Positions 1 through 8,133 of a stretch of 64,000 nt of DNA are shown in pieces. Every line of letters starts with the position of its first letter. The stretch's first letter is position 1. The stretch spans positions 1 through 64,000 of the forward strand of contig JAIOJA010000042.1 in assembly GCA_019912315.1 (NCBI GenBank), read 5' to 3'. Below the pieces are notes generated by a model, which saw nothing but the letters and a program-made list of their open reading frames with translations, did no database searches and was not told where the DNA came from. The DNA is from Planctomycetota bacterium. Its GTDB lineage: Bacteria > Planctomycetota > UBA8742 > UBA2392. Position numbers and translations under genes: made by a program.

Positions 1-88
1 CGGCGGGGTTCTGCGCTTTCGCCCGTTTTGCCGCCTTGGCATTGGCCTTCATGTTCTTGAGGCGTTGTTTTCTCTGGTTCTTGTTCAT
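1..88 (-). CDS. Lys/Arg/Ala-rich small protein, N-terminal part only
   Basis: An ATG on the minus strand at 88 opens a frame that runs without a stop off the left edge (29 codons visible). It begins MNKNQRKQRLKNMKANAKAA and is almost entirely Lys, Arg, Asn, Gln and Ala, with no hydrophobic segment, so it is a basic, probably helical, nucleic-acid-binding type of peptide. An AGGGAG ribosome binding site lies 7 bases upstream, which supports the start. The C-terminal part is outside the window and I do not recognise the family. Confidence 0.55.
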   Translation of the reverse strand, partial: MNKNQRKQRLKNMKANAKAAKRAKAQNPA

Positions 89-167
89 GTGAAGCTCCCT
101 GGTTTGAAAAGACACCAAGAGCCTACAAGGGCATGCGACATTTCTGCGGCAGCCAGCGACATGCAGC

Positions 168-327
168 AGCCCGGCCTGTTAGGGCCGGGCTTGTCCACAT
201 ATTAAGGGCGCCCAGTGGGCAAATGACCATCCGGGACAGGACGTGCGAACCCGGCCGTTACCGGCCGGGCTGCGGTTCGTCACGGGTCAGCACCACAAAA
301 GAAGCGGGCCCCCTTGAAGGGGGCCCG
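168..327. repeat. cluster of three GC-rich hairpins
   Basis: Three inverted repeats follow one another. 168-191 has a 9-bp stem (AGCCCGGCC / GGCCGGGCT, 6-base loop). 246-279 has an outer CGAACC/GGTTCG stem around a CGGCC/GGCCG stem with a bulge on the 3' side. 305-327 has a 9-bp stem (CGGGCCCCC / GGGGGCCCG, 5-base loop). None has a T tract. They lie upstream of both flanking genes, so they are not 3' terminators of known genes here; they could be 5' leader structure or an unannotated small RNA. Confidence 0.5.
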
Positions 328-667
328 GGAAGGTGGTCAGGAGACGCCGTGGAGTGAGGGCCGGTGGAGCGTAGTGGATTGGCAGATCCGGGAGAGCATG
401 GTGCCGGCACTCAGTTGTGTTTGGCGTAGTCCAGGTTCCGAACTTCGGAGTCCTTGCGGAATCGTGGGTGGGAGGAGATCAGCCGTGGGGTGCCGATCTG
501 GGGAGTCCGTCCTCCGGAATCTGGTCTTTTAGAAGCGTCGTCTCCTGTCCGTCTGGTGTTAAAACGAAAGATACCCGCCCAGGTTGGCACAAACAAATCA
601 TCAGCGCCAACCCCGTCGCCAAACCGCCAAACGACTTTTCGTTGCGCCAAACGGCAAAGGGCTGGTG

Positions 668-688
668 TCACGCTCGTGCCGAGCGTGA
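668..688. repeat. perfect 9-bp palindrome with 3-base loop
   Basis: TCACGCTCG and CGAGCGTGA face each other around a TGC loop. There is no T tract. The compact form looks like a dispersed palindromic repeat unit, but no second copy was found in the window. Confidence 0.45.
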
Positions 689-894
689 GTCGTCACGTCA
701 CAGCTCCAGGGAATGCGATGAGGGCAATATGATGTGACAAGTCGTAGAAATGCGTCGCCACTCCCCGAAAAGACGCGATTTGTATTGATGGCCGCGCAGC
801 GCGGATGAAGACTGGTGGGCGTGATCGTGCAGACAGGCATGGGGTCTCGCGGATTGATGTCCTCTTTTTGATGACAGACAGACGGGAGAAAACG

Positions 895-2430
895 ATGCGA
901 AAGATGCTGGTGCTGTGCGGCCTTACGGCCATGTTGTTGTGCTTCTCGGTGAACCACATCAATGCAAAGGACGATAAGGGCAAAGATGCTGAAGGGCAGG
1001 ATATGAGCAATGGGTGGACCAAAGTTCACCAAGGCACAAACAACACCGATTCGCTTACCAACGCCAAGAAACGCAAAAAGATCAAGGTCGCCTTTAAGGA
1101 GAAGAAGAACGAAGGTCTTCGCATCAGGATCACGAAAATCAGGTATCACAAGGATCCACCGCCTGTGGCTCCCGCCACAAATCCGGTTACCGAAACGCTT
1201 ACCGGTACAGGACCCGGTCGAACTTCCAATGTAGACCTTCCGACTGATATCGACTGGACAAAGGACGTGGAGATCGAGACAAGACTCTATGACGAGGCCG
1301 GTGTCGAGCAGGCTCCAGTAGGCCGAGTCGAGTACAATTTCACATGGGGTGATGCTAACGGTGATGCCGTTACTGGTGTCGAAGTTGGTGGTGATACCGT
1401 TGTTGCAGTGGACGAAGAAGAACCGGTAACCTTGTTCGACGTTGCCGAGGAGAAGCTGGGGCTGGATTCAACCGACTTCGAGACGCCGGACCTGATGGTG
1501 TGGTTCCACGATCCGATCAACTCTGGTGAACTGCGTTTCTGCCCGGTGGGTGAGTTCCGGTTCACGTCGCTACCGGACACCGGGAACATCTACATCTTCG
1601 ATGTCGACGGGAACGACTTGAGCGCCACGACTGTCGCCGTGGACTACATGCAACTGACAGCACGCGGCGACCTTTCCTTTATTCTGAACGTCACCGGCAC
1701 TACGTCACCCCTGGGCATCATCGTGCGGGACGTCGAGGTCACGCTGGATGAAGGCGTCGACGAGAACTCGAAGCATGGCTACACCGTCGGCGGCAGCGCC
1801 ATTCACCACCTGCAAGCCGAAGTCTGTCTCATTGCCAACGGTGAAAACCTGCTGAATAACTGGCAGGTAATGTCCTGGACTCCTGCCTACGGCTGGGGCT
1901 ACGCGACAGCCGAAATTGAGGGCAGTGAAGATCCGGTCATCATCGGTGCTACGACTGCCGTGGTAAGCGACGACGACAACTCGGGCTATGTCGAGTCCAT
2001 CGTGATTGAGGCGGCCTCGGTCGGCGCGATCAAGAACGGCAAGCTGATCCTGCGCGGCGTTTCTGGTGTCGTCTTCGACCCCGACGAAAACGCCAACCTG
2101 TACCTGTTGAATGCCGCGACGGGGGAAGACCTGTATGACGAAAACATTGAGGCCACGATTTCCGCGAACGGTTTTGGCGACTTGATCGTAAACCTGACCA
2201 ACGTCGAGACGTACTGTGGCAGCGTTCGCGTCAAGATCGTGCTGACGGGCATTCAGGTCAGCTATAGCGCCCCGTTAACCTACGGAATGGCGTACGACCT
2301 GGTCAGCTTCGGCCCCGCACTCCGCGCTCCTCTACGCCGGGCGACGCCCTTCATCGAAGGGTTGCCGGAAGCCGGCGGTTTGCCGGGTGAGCCGATTGAA
2401 GTAACCGGCTGGACGGCTATAGGCTCATAG
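895..2430 (+). CDS. secreted beta-rich protein of unknown function
   Basis: Predicted 511-residue exported protein. The chosen ATG at 895 gives a signal peptide (MRKMLVLCGLTAMLLC, cleavage near the Asn-Ala-Lys at about residue 20) and has a GGGAG site 6 bases upstream. An in-frame ATG at 871 would add eight charged residues ahead of the signal and is less likely. The mature part starts with a Lys/Asp-rich stretch and continues as alternating short beta strands rich in Asp, Val, Thr and Gly, like an extracellular or periplasmic beta-sandwich protein. No catalytic motif is recognised. A hairpin and a strong terminator follow, so it is probably a single-gene transcript. Confidence 0.7.
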   Translation: MRKMLVLCGLTAMLLCFSVNHINAKDDKGKDAEGQDMSNGWTKVHQGTNNTDSLTNAKKRKKIKVAFKEKKNEGLRIRITKIRYHKDPPPVAPATNPVTETLTGTGPGRTSNVDLPTDIDWTKDVEIETRLYDEAGVEQAPVGRVEYNFTWGDANGDAVTGVEVGGDTVVAVDEEEPVTLFDVAEEKLGLDSTDFETPDLMVWFHDPINSGELRFCPVGEFRFTSLPDTGNIYIFDVDGNDLSATTVAVDYMQLTARGDLSFILNVTGTTSPLGIIVRDVEVTLDEGVDENSKHGYTVGGSAIHHLQAEVCLIANGENLLNNWQVMSWTPAYGWGYATAEIEGSEDPVIIGATTAVVSDDDNSGYVESIVIEAASVGAIKNGKLILRGVSGVVFDPDENANLYLLNAATGEDLYDENIEATISANGFGDLIVNLTNVETYCGSVRVKIVLTGIQVSYSAPLTYGMAYDLVSFGPALRAPLRRATPFIEGLPEAGGLPGEPIEVTGWTAIGS

Positions 2431-2436
2431 CTAACC

Positions 2437-2519
2437 CGCGCCCGATTAGGGCGCGTGCGTGCGGTGTAGCAGGCACGGTGACGAGGGGGACGCTTCGGCG
2501 TCCCTCTCGTAGATTTTTT
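2437..2519 (+). terminator. Rho-independent terminator after the secreted protein gene
   Basis: Two hairpins follow the stop codon. The first, 2437-2455, is a CGCGCCC/GGGCGCG stem without a T tract. The second, 2481-2510, is a 13-bp stem (ACGAGGGGGACGC with one G-T pair) closed by a TTCG tetraloop and followed by AGATTTTTT, a classical terminator. It separates the secreted protein gene from pgk. Confidence 0.88.
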
Positions 2520-2585
2520 GCTGCGGCGTTGGGACTTTGCGGTCTGGTGTGGGCGGCTATACTTCGCACAACGAAGGGGGCTGAC

Positions 2586-3782
2586 ATGGACTTCTCGAAG
2601 ATTCCGGGCATTGATTCTCTGGGCGACCTTAAGGGCAAGCGCGTGTTTGTGCGCGCGGACTTCAATGTGCCCCTGGAAGGCGCGACGATTACCAGTGACG
2701 CCCGCATCACGGGCGCCCTGCCGACGATCAAGCTGCTGCTGGGCAAGGGGGCTCGCGTGATTCTTGCAAGCCATCTGGGCCGCCCGGAAGGCACCGGCTT
2801 CGAGAAAGAGTTCTCGCTGGGGCCGGTAGCGAAGCGGCTGTCTGAGCTGCTCGGGTTTGACGTGCCCCTGCTGCCGGACTGCATCGGCGACCAGATCCAC
2901 AAAAGCATCAGCGGCATCCATGACGGGCGCGCCGCGCTGCTTGAGAACCTGCGCTTCCACAAATCAGAAAAGAAGGGCGCTGAAGAATTCGGCAAACAGC
3001 TGGCCGCCAACGCTGACGCCTACGTCAACGACGCCTTCGGCACCTGCCACCGCAGCGACGCCAGCATGGTCTGGCCTGCGAAGTTGCTGCCGAGTGCGGC
3101 CGGTCTGCTGGTGAAAGCCGAAGTGGACGCCATGGCGAAGGTGCTGGACAACCCGGCGCGCCCCTGCCTGGCGATCCTGGGCGGAGCGAAGGTCAGCGAC
3201 AAGATTCCCCTGGTGAACAACCTGTTGCCGAAGGTCAACGAGATCTGCATCGGCGGCGGCATGGCCTACACATTCCTGATTTCGCAGGGCATCGGCATCG
3301 GTAACAGCCTGTGCGACGACACGCTTGTGCAGGAATGCAAAGACATCCTCGCCCAGGCCGCCGACCTTGGCGTGATCATCCACCTGCCGACGGACCACGT
3401 CGTCAGCGACAGCATGGACAGCGAACAGTTCGAGGAGGTCAACGGCGACGTGCCGGACGGCAAGGCCGCGTTTGACATCGGCGACAACACGGCTACGCGC
3501 TTCGCGGACGCGGTCAAGCGCGCGAAGACCATCCTGTTCAACGGCCCCATGGGCGTGTTCGAGAAAGAGCGCTACAGCAACGGTACGAAAGCCGTCGCTC
3601 AGGCCATCGCGGACGCAACGCAAGGCGGCGCATACAGTGTCGTGGGTGGAGGCGACAGCGCTGCAGCCGTCGAGCATTTCCAGCTTCAGGACAAGATGAG
3701 CCACGTGAGCACAGGTGGGGGAGCATCGCTGACTCTGCTGCAAGGTGGGGAAATGCCTGCGCTTGAGGCGTTGTCCAAGTGA
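2586..3782 (+). CDS. pgk: phosphoglycerate kinase
   Basis: 398 residues, the usual bacterial length. It catalyses the reversible transfer of phosphate from 1,3-bisphosphoglycerate to ADP in glycolysis, in the cytoplasm. Visible signatures are RVFVRADFNVPLEG (substrate-binding N-lobe), the ASHLGRPEG loop near residue 60, LENLRF near 120, LAILGGAKVSDKI near 195 and the nucleotide-binding GGGDSAAA near 360. The ATG at 2586 was chosen over longer in-frame openings because the family begins about ten residues before the KRVFVRADFN strand and an AAGGGGG site lies 5 bases upstream. The stop TGA overlaps the GTG of the next gene, implying translational coupling. Confidence 0.97.
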   Translation: MDFSKIPGIDSLGDLKGKRVFVRADFNVPLEGATITSDARITGALPTIKLLLGKGARVILASHLGRPEGTGFEKEFSLGPVAKRLSELLGFDVPLLPDCIGDQIHKSISGIHDGRAALLENLRFHKSEKKGAEEFGKQLAANADAYVNDAFGTCHRSDASMVWPAKLLPSAAGLLVKAEVDAMAKVLDNPARPCLAILGGAKVSDKIPLVNNLLPKVNEICIGGGMAYTFLISQGIGIGNSLCDDTLVQECKDILAQAADLGVIIHLPTDHVVSDSMDSEQFEEVNGDVPDGKAAFDIGDNTATRFADAVKRAKTILFNGPMGVFEKERYSNGTKAVAQAIADATQGGAYSVVGGGDSAAAVEHFQLQDKMSHVSTGGGASLTLLQGGEMPALEALSK

Positions 3783-4924
3783 CACAGGATCACAACCAAT
3801 ACGACGCTGCCGATTACGATGCGAAAAGTGATCCGCTGGCCGGCCCCCATGCGATCGCAACGTGGGCTTGGCGGGGAGCACACCACGCCAATTTGATGGC
3901 GACGGGCCTGGTCGCCGGCTTGATTCTGGCAGTCTTGCTGTCGGCCTGGGGCCCGAGGTCTTTGCTGCAAGAGGACGACCACGTTTGGTTCGCCATTCTC
4001 ATCTGCGCGTTTGCGTTGTTTGCGGCAGGTTGTCTTGGCGTAGGGCTTACGGGCCTGGTCAATCGGACCACGCTGATTGTCAATCAAGACGGCATTCACG
4101 TGCATCGCGGCCCAATGACTTTGGTCAGACGGCGGTTCTTTGCCGCACGGAACCTGGTGTCGTTGCGGGTGGAATCCTCTTCCTACATCCTCAACAAGAA
4201 CGCGGTCGTAAATGGCGCACTGAAGGCCTCCCTGGCGGATAGTCGGACGATTACCCTCGCCCGTCACATTCGCGGTCAGGACGCGGCGTCGGACGTCATG
4301 GCGGCGGTCGAGCAGTTTTTCCCGCCGAACTTCGAGCAACCCCGCGATCTATTTCAATCGAACACGGACGGGTATCGCCTTCAACGAGATGGCAGCCAGG
4401 TGAGTTGCGAGCAAGGCCCCGTTAGCCGAAGGGGGCTGGGTATCGGAGTCGTCATCGGCGTGTTTTTCTTCGTTCCGCTGGCGCTCGTCGTGCTGGGATT
4501 GCTTTTCGCCGGGGACGGGTTCAGCGTGGTGTACGGATTGGTAGTCATTGGCCCAGTTGCGTTTGGAGTCGGGTTGCTCAGCTACTGGCAGTGCAGCATT
4601 GGAGTAAACTGGCACCGCGCATCCACCGATGGACACGGCGTCACGTTCTCTCAAGGCCCGCTGCCCTGGGGACGAACCAGATACCTGGCGGCACGGACGA
4701 TTTCTCGGCTGGAAGTGCAAGAGCACCAAAGCGAGGGGGCGCCACTGATCCAACTTCAATACGCCGCCGTGGTACGAACGGCTGGTACGCGCATACTTCC
4801 GCTGGTGAGGAGACTGCATACGCCGGAAGCGGCCCACGCGGTGTTGAAGGAGTTTGCGGTGGCGCTGTCGGTCCCTGCGAACAAGGTAATGGACCTTACC
4901 GTCGAGCCGCCCACGAAGGGGTGA
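3779..4924 (+). CDS. membrane protein with two tandem TM-pair plus PH-like repeats
   Basis: 381 residues starting at a GTG that overlaps the pgk stop (GTGA). The protein has two copies of the same plan. A pair of transmembrane helices (about 38-60 and 72-95) is followed by a soluble strand-rich part with the motif NQDGIHVHRGPMTLVRRRFF. A second pair (about 220-245 and 250-275) is followed by TDGHGVTFSQGPLPWGRTRY. The matching 'DG-hydrophobic-x-G-P' turns and the following 'aar' segments suggest an internal duplication with bacterial PH-like domains. The function is unknown; its coupling to pgk need not mean a shared role. Confidence 0.65.
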   Translation: MTQDHNQYDAADYDAKSDPLAGPHAIATWAWRGAHHANLMATGLVAGLILAVLLSAWGPRSLLQEDDHVWFAILICAFALFAAGCLGVGLTGLVNRTTLIVNQDGIHVHRGPMTLVRRRFFAARNLVSLRVESSSYILNKNAVVNGALKASLADSRTITLARHIRGQDAASDVMAAVEQFFPPNFEQPRDLFQSNTDGYRLQRDGSQVSCEQGPVSRRGLGIGVVIGVFFFVPLALVVLGLLFAGDGFSVVYGLVVIGPVAFGVGLLSYWQCSIGVNWHRASTDGHGVTFSQGPLPWGRTRYLAARTISRLEVQEHQSEGAPLIQLQYAAVVRTAGTRILPLVRRLHTPEAAHAVLKEFAVALSVPANKVMDLTVEPPTKG

Positions 4925-4974
4925 AGCGACATCCCCATTGCATTGTTCGCCCCGGAGTTCGATTATTCGCCATC

Positions 4975-5613
4975 ATGCCTGATCTGAAGATTGCTCCGTC
5001 TTTGTTGTCTTGCGACTTTGCGCGTATTGGTGAAGAAGTGCGTGCCATTGAGGCGGCGGGCGCGGACCTGCTGCACGTGGACGTGATGGACGCGCACTTC
5101 GTGCCGAATTTGACCATCGGCCCGCCCGTGGTTGCTGCGATCAAGAAGGTTGCCAGCAAGCCGCTGGACTGCCACCTGATGATGACCGATCCGCAGCGCT
5201 ACGTGGAAGCCTTCGCCAAGGCCGGCGCGGATTACCTGACGATACACATCGAATCCAACGCGCCGATTGGTGAAACGCTCGACGACATCCGCAAACATGG
5301 CGTGAAGCCGGGGCTGGTGGTGAACCCGGACACGAGCATCGAGGCCGTGAAGCCGTGGCTCGACCAGATCGACATGCTGCTGGTCATGAGCGTCTGGCCG
5401 GGCTTCGGCGGGCAGAAGTTCATTTCAAAAGTGCTTGAGACGGTGAAGGCCGCGCGCGCGCTTGCGCCGGAACTGGACATCGAGATCGACGGCGGCATCA
5501 ACGGCGAAACGATCAAGCAAGCCGTGGAAGCCGGGGCCAACGTGATCGTGGCCGGCAGCTACGTTTTCAGCGGCAACTACGCCGAGCGCATTGCCAGTCT
5601 GCGTGTGGGTTAG
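4975..5613 (+). CDS. rpe: ribulose-phosphate 3-epimerase
   Basis: 212 residues, a TIM-barrel enzyme that interconverts D-ribulose 5-phosphate and D-xylulose 5-phosphate. Signatures are APSLLSCDF at the N-terminus, the metal/catalytic HVDVMDAHFVPNLTIGP, CHLMMTDP, MSVWPGFGGQKF and EIDGGIN (phosphate loop end). The ATG at 4975 is chosen because the family starts directly before KIAPSLLS. The ribosome binding site is poor, so translation may depend on upstream readthrough. The stop TAG (5611-5613) interlocks with the TAA of the convergent gene (5610-5612). Confidence 0.95.
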   Translation: MPDLKIAPSLLSCDFARIGEEVRAIEAAGADLLHVDVMDAHFVPNLTIGPPVVAAIKKVASKPLDCHLMMTDPQRYVEAFAKAGADYLTIHIESNAPIGETLDDIRKHGVKPGLVVNPDTSIEAVKPWLDQIDMLLVMSVWPGFGGQKFISKVLETVKAARALAPELDIEIDGGINGETIKQAVEAGANVIVAGSYVFSGNYAERIASLRVG

Positions 5614-6881
5614 CCGCCGGGGGTAGGGGTGAGCGCGATCTCGCCGATGTCCGTGTGGTCGTCCTTCGCTACTGTAATGCTCATGCGCGCGGTTTTTTCG
5701 TAGCCGCGTGCCTCGATTTCCAGTTCGATCGCGTCTTCGGGCACGCCGCCGAGAAGCGCGTTGCCTTCAGCGTCCGCAGTCGCGGAAGCGCGGGTGGATT
5801 TGCCCTCGGCGTTGTAGTAGGTGACGTTGAACCGCCCGGTCGGCTGCCCTTCCAGGGCCGTCAGGCGCAGCACGATGCCGGTTTGCGGTTTCATGCGCAC
5901 GTCCTGGGCCAGCACGTGGGTTTCGCCGCTGCCCAGATCAACGATCACGACGTCGTCGCCGGGCTGATAGCCTTCAAAGATGCCCAGTAACCCGTACGTC
6001 CCGGGTTTCAGCCCCGTGGCCGTAAACGTGCCGGAATCGTCGGCTTTGAACTGGATGCCTTTGCTCCGCCCGCCCCCCTCGATCATCGGCTGGACGACGA
6101 CGGTTGCGCCCGGCAGGGGCTCAAAGCGGTGGTTGACGACGCGCCCCGTAATCGTTGAGCCGCGCGGGATTACGAAATCAAGGTTTTCGTGCAGCCCGTT
6201 CGGCGAGACCTCGAGGTTATGGATGTCAGGTGAAACCTGTGATTCGCCCAGCTGGGCCGAAAGGGTGACACTGACGGCGGCATCCGGTCCCGGGAAGATC
6301 AGTTTGAAGGTCACGCGGTAGAAGCCGTCGTCATCCGTCGTGGCGATGTTGGACGCGCTGCGGCTGGATTGCCCCCGGCTTCGCCGCTCGGTGGGCTTCT
6401 GGGGAACCAAGTAGCTCAGAGTAATGGTCGCGCCGGCGATGGCGCCGCCCTGGTCGTCGGTTGCGCGCCCGGCGAAGGTGGCCTCCCCTCCTGTGGGGTT
6501 TACGTCGGCGGACGCGTCGGGTTGGTCAACGCCGTCGGGCTTGACCGGTTTGGTGGTCTCGTCCGAGGGCGGCGTGGTGTCCGGTTTTGGCGGCGCCGGT
6601 TTGACCGGTTTGGTTGTATCTGCCGGGGGGGTGACGGGCTTGTCCGGCTTGTCGTCGGGCGGTGGTGTGTCGTCGCTCGGTGTGTTGGCGTCCTGCTGGT
6701 CCGGGTTCGACAGGGGCCCGCGAGATGAGTTGGCAGCGGGGGCAGGCTCGTCCTCGGCCTGTTTGGCGACGACGGGTTTGCGCGGCGGGGCAGTCTCGGT
6801 GCTCATGACGAGATAGGCACCGCCGGCGAGTGCGCCAAGCACGACAACGACAAAACCGGCAATCACAAGCAGACGCTTCAT
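5610..6881 (-). CDS. membrane-anchored carboxypeptidase-regulatory-like protein
   Basis: 423 residues from the ATG at 6881, which has GGAG 8 bases upstream. It has an N-terminal hydrophobic anchor (about 4-28) and then a long Pro/Asp/Lys/Thr spacer (about 40-120) containing DKPDKP and KPVKPAPPKPDTTPP type repeats. Three carboxypeptidase regulatory-like (Cna-B-type) beta-sandwich modules follow, recognisable by FAGRATDDQGGAIAGATITL, ITGRVVNHRFEPLPGATVVV and a related third unit. Such modules are extracytoplasmic binding or stalk domains; no enzymatic domain is present. It is a paralogue of the next minus-strand gene upstream (6943-8112), and both follow an HD-GYP sensor. Confidence 0.72.
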   Translation of the reverse strand: MKRLLVIAGFVVVVLGALAGGAYLVMSTETAPPRKPVVAKQAEDEPAPAANSSRGPLSNPDQQDANTPSDDTPPPDDKPDKPVTPPADTTKPVKPAPPKPDTTPPSDETTKPVKPDGVDQPDASADVNPTGGEATFAGRATDDQGGAIAGATITLSYLVPQKPTERRSRGQSSRSASNIATTDDDGFYRVTFKLIFPGPDAAVSVTLSAQLGESQVSPDIHNLEVSPNGLHENLDFVIPRGSTITGRVVNHRFEPLPGATVVVQPMIEGGGRSKGIQFKADDSGTFTATGLKPGTYGLLGIFEGYQPGDDVVIVDLGSGETHVLAQDVRMKPQTGIVLRLTALEGQPTGRFNVTYYNAEGKSTRASATADAEGNALLGGVPEDAIELEIEARGYEKTARMSITVAKDDHTDIGEIALTPTPGG

Positions 6882-6942
6882 AGGAAGGTCTCCAGACCCC
6901 AATTGAACGCCAATCAATGTAGGAAGTTTCCGGGAAAGATCG

Positions 6943-8112
6943 CTAGTCCCGGCGCGTGAGTTTGATTTCGCCAAGGTCAACATGGGCGCCGTCAATCGGC
7001 GCCATGGGAATTCTGCTCGAATCGCTGAAGCCAGGCATTGCAATGACCACCTCAACGGCCCCCGGCGGAACGTCGTTGATCAGCGCATGGCCGCCCGGAT
7101 CGGCGGCGCTGGTCCGGGCGACGGCGCTGCCATCACCGGAATAGAACGTCGCCGTGAACCTGCCCTTCGGCTGCCGGCCTTCGCACACCAACCTGAGTCG
7201 CAGCGCTGTCGTGGGCGCCAGAATAATCTGCGTGAGTTCGTGCTGCACGCCGGGCGCGATCGAGACTTCAACGCGGGCTGGCGCATATCCGGCCCGGTCA
7301 ACCGTTATCACGTAGTCGCCCCCCTGCAAGCCGGACACAGCGAACCGCCCCTCGGCATCGCTGACCGACATGGTCCCCAGAACAGGGAGCGGGTTACGGC
7401 GTTCGCCGTTGGAGGCCGGCCGTACCACAACCAGCGCGCGTTCGAGTGGTTGAAAGTTGCTGTCGAGGACACTGCCCGTGACCCCACTGCTTGCGGGCAT
7501 TTCAATCAGGATGTGATCAATCGATTCGCCGGGCGTGACGATCAACTTCGTCGGCAGGCTATCCGCTTCGTTGTGTTTTGCGCAGATCGCAATTTCGTAA
7601 ACAATCGACGTGCCGTTCAGCCCGTAATCGCCTTTGAAACTTCCATCTACGCCTGTTGTGCCAAGCGTTTTGAGGCCGCCCCTGGTGCGATACTTGTCCT
7701 GGGATTGCGCCGCGGTCACGGCCACGGTGGCCCCCGCGACTGGCCGTCCGGCAATGTCCACAACGTGGCCGCTCAGGTTGACGTGGCGGGATGTATCCCT
7801 GGGTTCCGAATAGCGGTGGGGGATTTCATCTTTCCAGCTCCAGTCGCCCTCGGGCTCCTGTTGCGGTTGTTCAGCGGACGGCGCGTCGGCTGGTTCCTCA
7901 GGCAGGGCGGTAGAATTCGGCTGCTTCGAGTGTGAACTGTGGGTGCCGGGCTGAACTGCTTCAAGCGGGTTTGCGGGTTGCGTTTCGGTCGAAACTGCGG
8001 GTTCCATTCGGACCGGAATCGGCTTCGGTGAATCGTGCGGAAGCAATAAAAACAGCGCCGCCGCAAAGATCGCGATCAATACGAGAATCAGAACGGGCAG
8101 CTTGATCCGCAT
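6943..8112 (-). CDS. membrane-anchored carboxypeptidase-regulatory-like protein (paralogue)
   Basis: 389 residues from the ATG at 8112; a GTG at 8121 would add three residues and neither has a strong ribosome binding site. The plan matches its neighbour: an N-terminal anchor (LPVLILVLIAIFAAALFLLL), a Pro/Gln/Glu-rich spacer, then carboxypeptidase regulatory-like modules with LSGHVVDIAGRPVAGATVAV, a 'GSVLDSNFQPLERALVVV' unit and a final domain. It starts 12-21 bases after the stop of the HD-GYP gene and is probably cotranscribed with it. The pair arose by duplication and has diverged strongly in the spacer. The ligand is unknown. Confidence 0.7.
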   Translation of the reverse strand: MRIKLPVLILVLIAIFAAALFLLLPHDSPKPIPVRMEPAVSTETQPANPLEAVQPGTHSSHSKQPNSTALPEEPADAPSAEQPQQEPEGDWSWKDEIPHRYSEPRDTSRHVNLSGHVVDIAGRPVAGATVAVTAAQSQDKYRTRGGLKTLGTTGVDGSFKGDYGLNGTSIVYEIAICAKHNEADSLPTKLIVTPGESIDHILIEMPASSGVTGSVLDSNFQPLERALVVVRPASNGERRNPLPVLGTMSVSDAEGRFAVSGLQGGDYVITVDRAGYAPARVEVSIAPGVQHELTQIILAPTTALRLRLVCEGRQPKGRFTATFYSGDGSAVARTSAADPGGHALINDVPPGAVEVVIAMPGFSDSSRIPMAPIDGAHVDLGEIKLTRRD

Positions 8113-8133
8113 TCGTAGCACCGCCGAGCCGGG

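Larger units (their letters stand above)
89..894. other. 806-base gap between divergent genes, no convincing CDS
   Basis: This stretch separates the minus-strand basic protein from the plus-strand secreted protein. The open frames across it have no ribosome binding sites and odd composition, so I call no gene. It should hold the promoters of both flanking genes. It also holds three GC-rich hairpins (168-327) and a further perfect hairpin (668-688), listed separately. I see no tRNA or known structured RNA. Confidence 0.6.

Noticed and set aside
89..894. a tRNA, SRP or tmRNA gene in the left intergenic region
   Set aside because: No CCA-adjacent acceptor stem, T-loop GTTCRANNC with pairing, or conserved SRP/tmRNA motif could be found.
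601..1149. 182-codon minus-strand frame across the intergenic region and the start of the secreted-protein gene
   Set aside because: It runs antisense to the signal peptide of the better-supported plus-strand gene, lacks a ribosome binding site, and its product has no consistent fold-like pattern.
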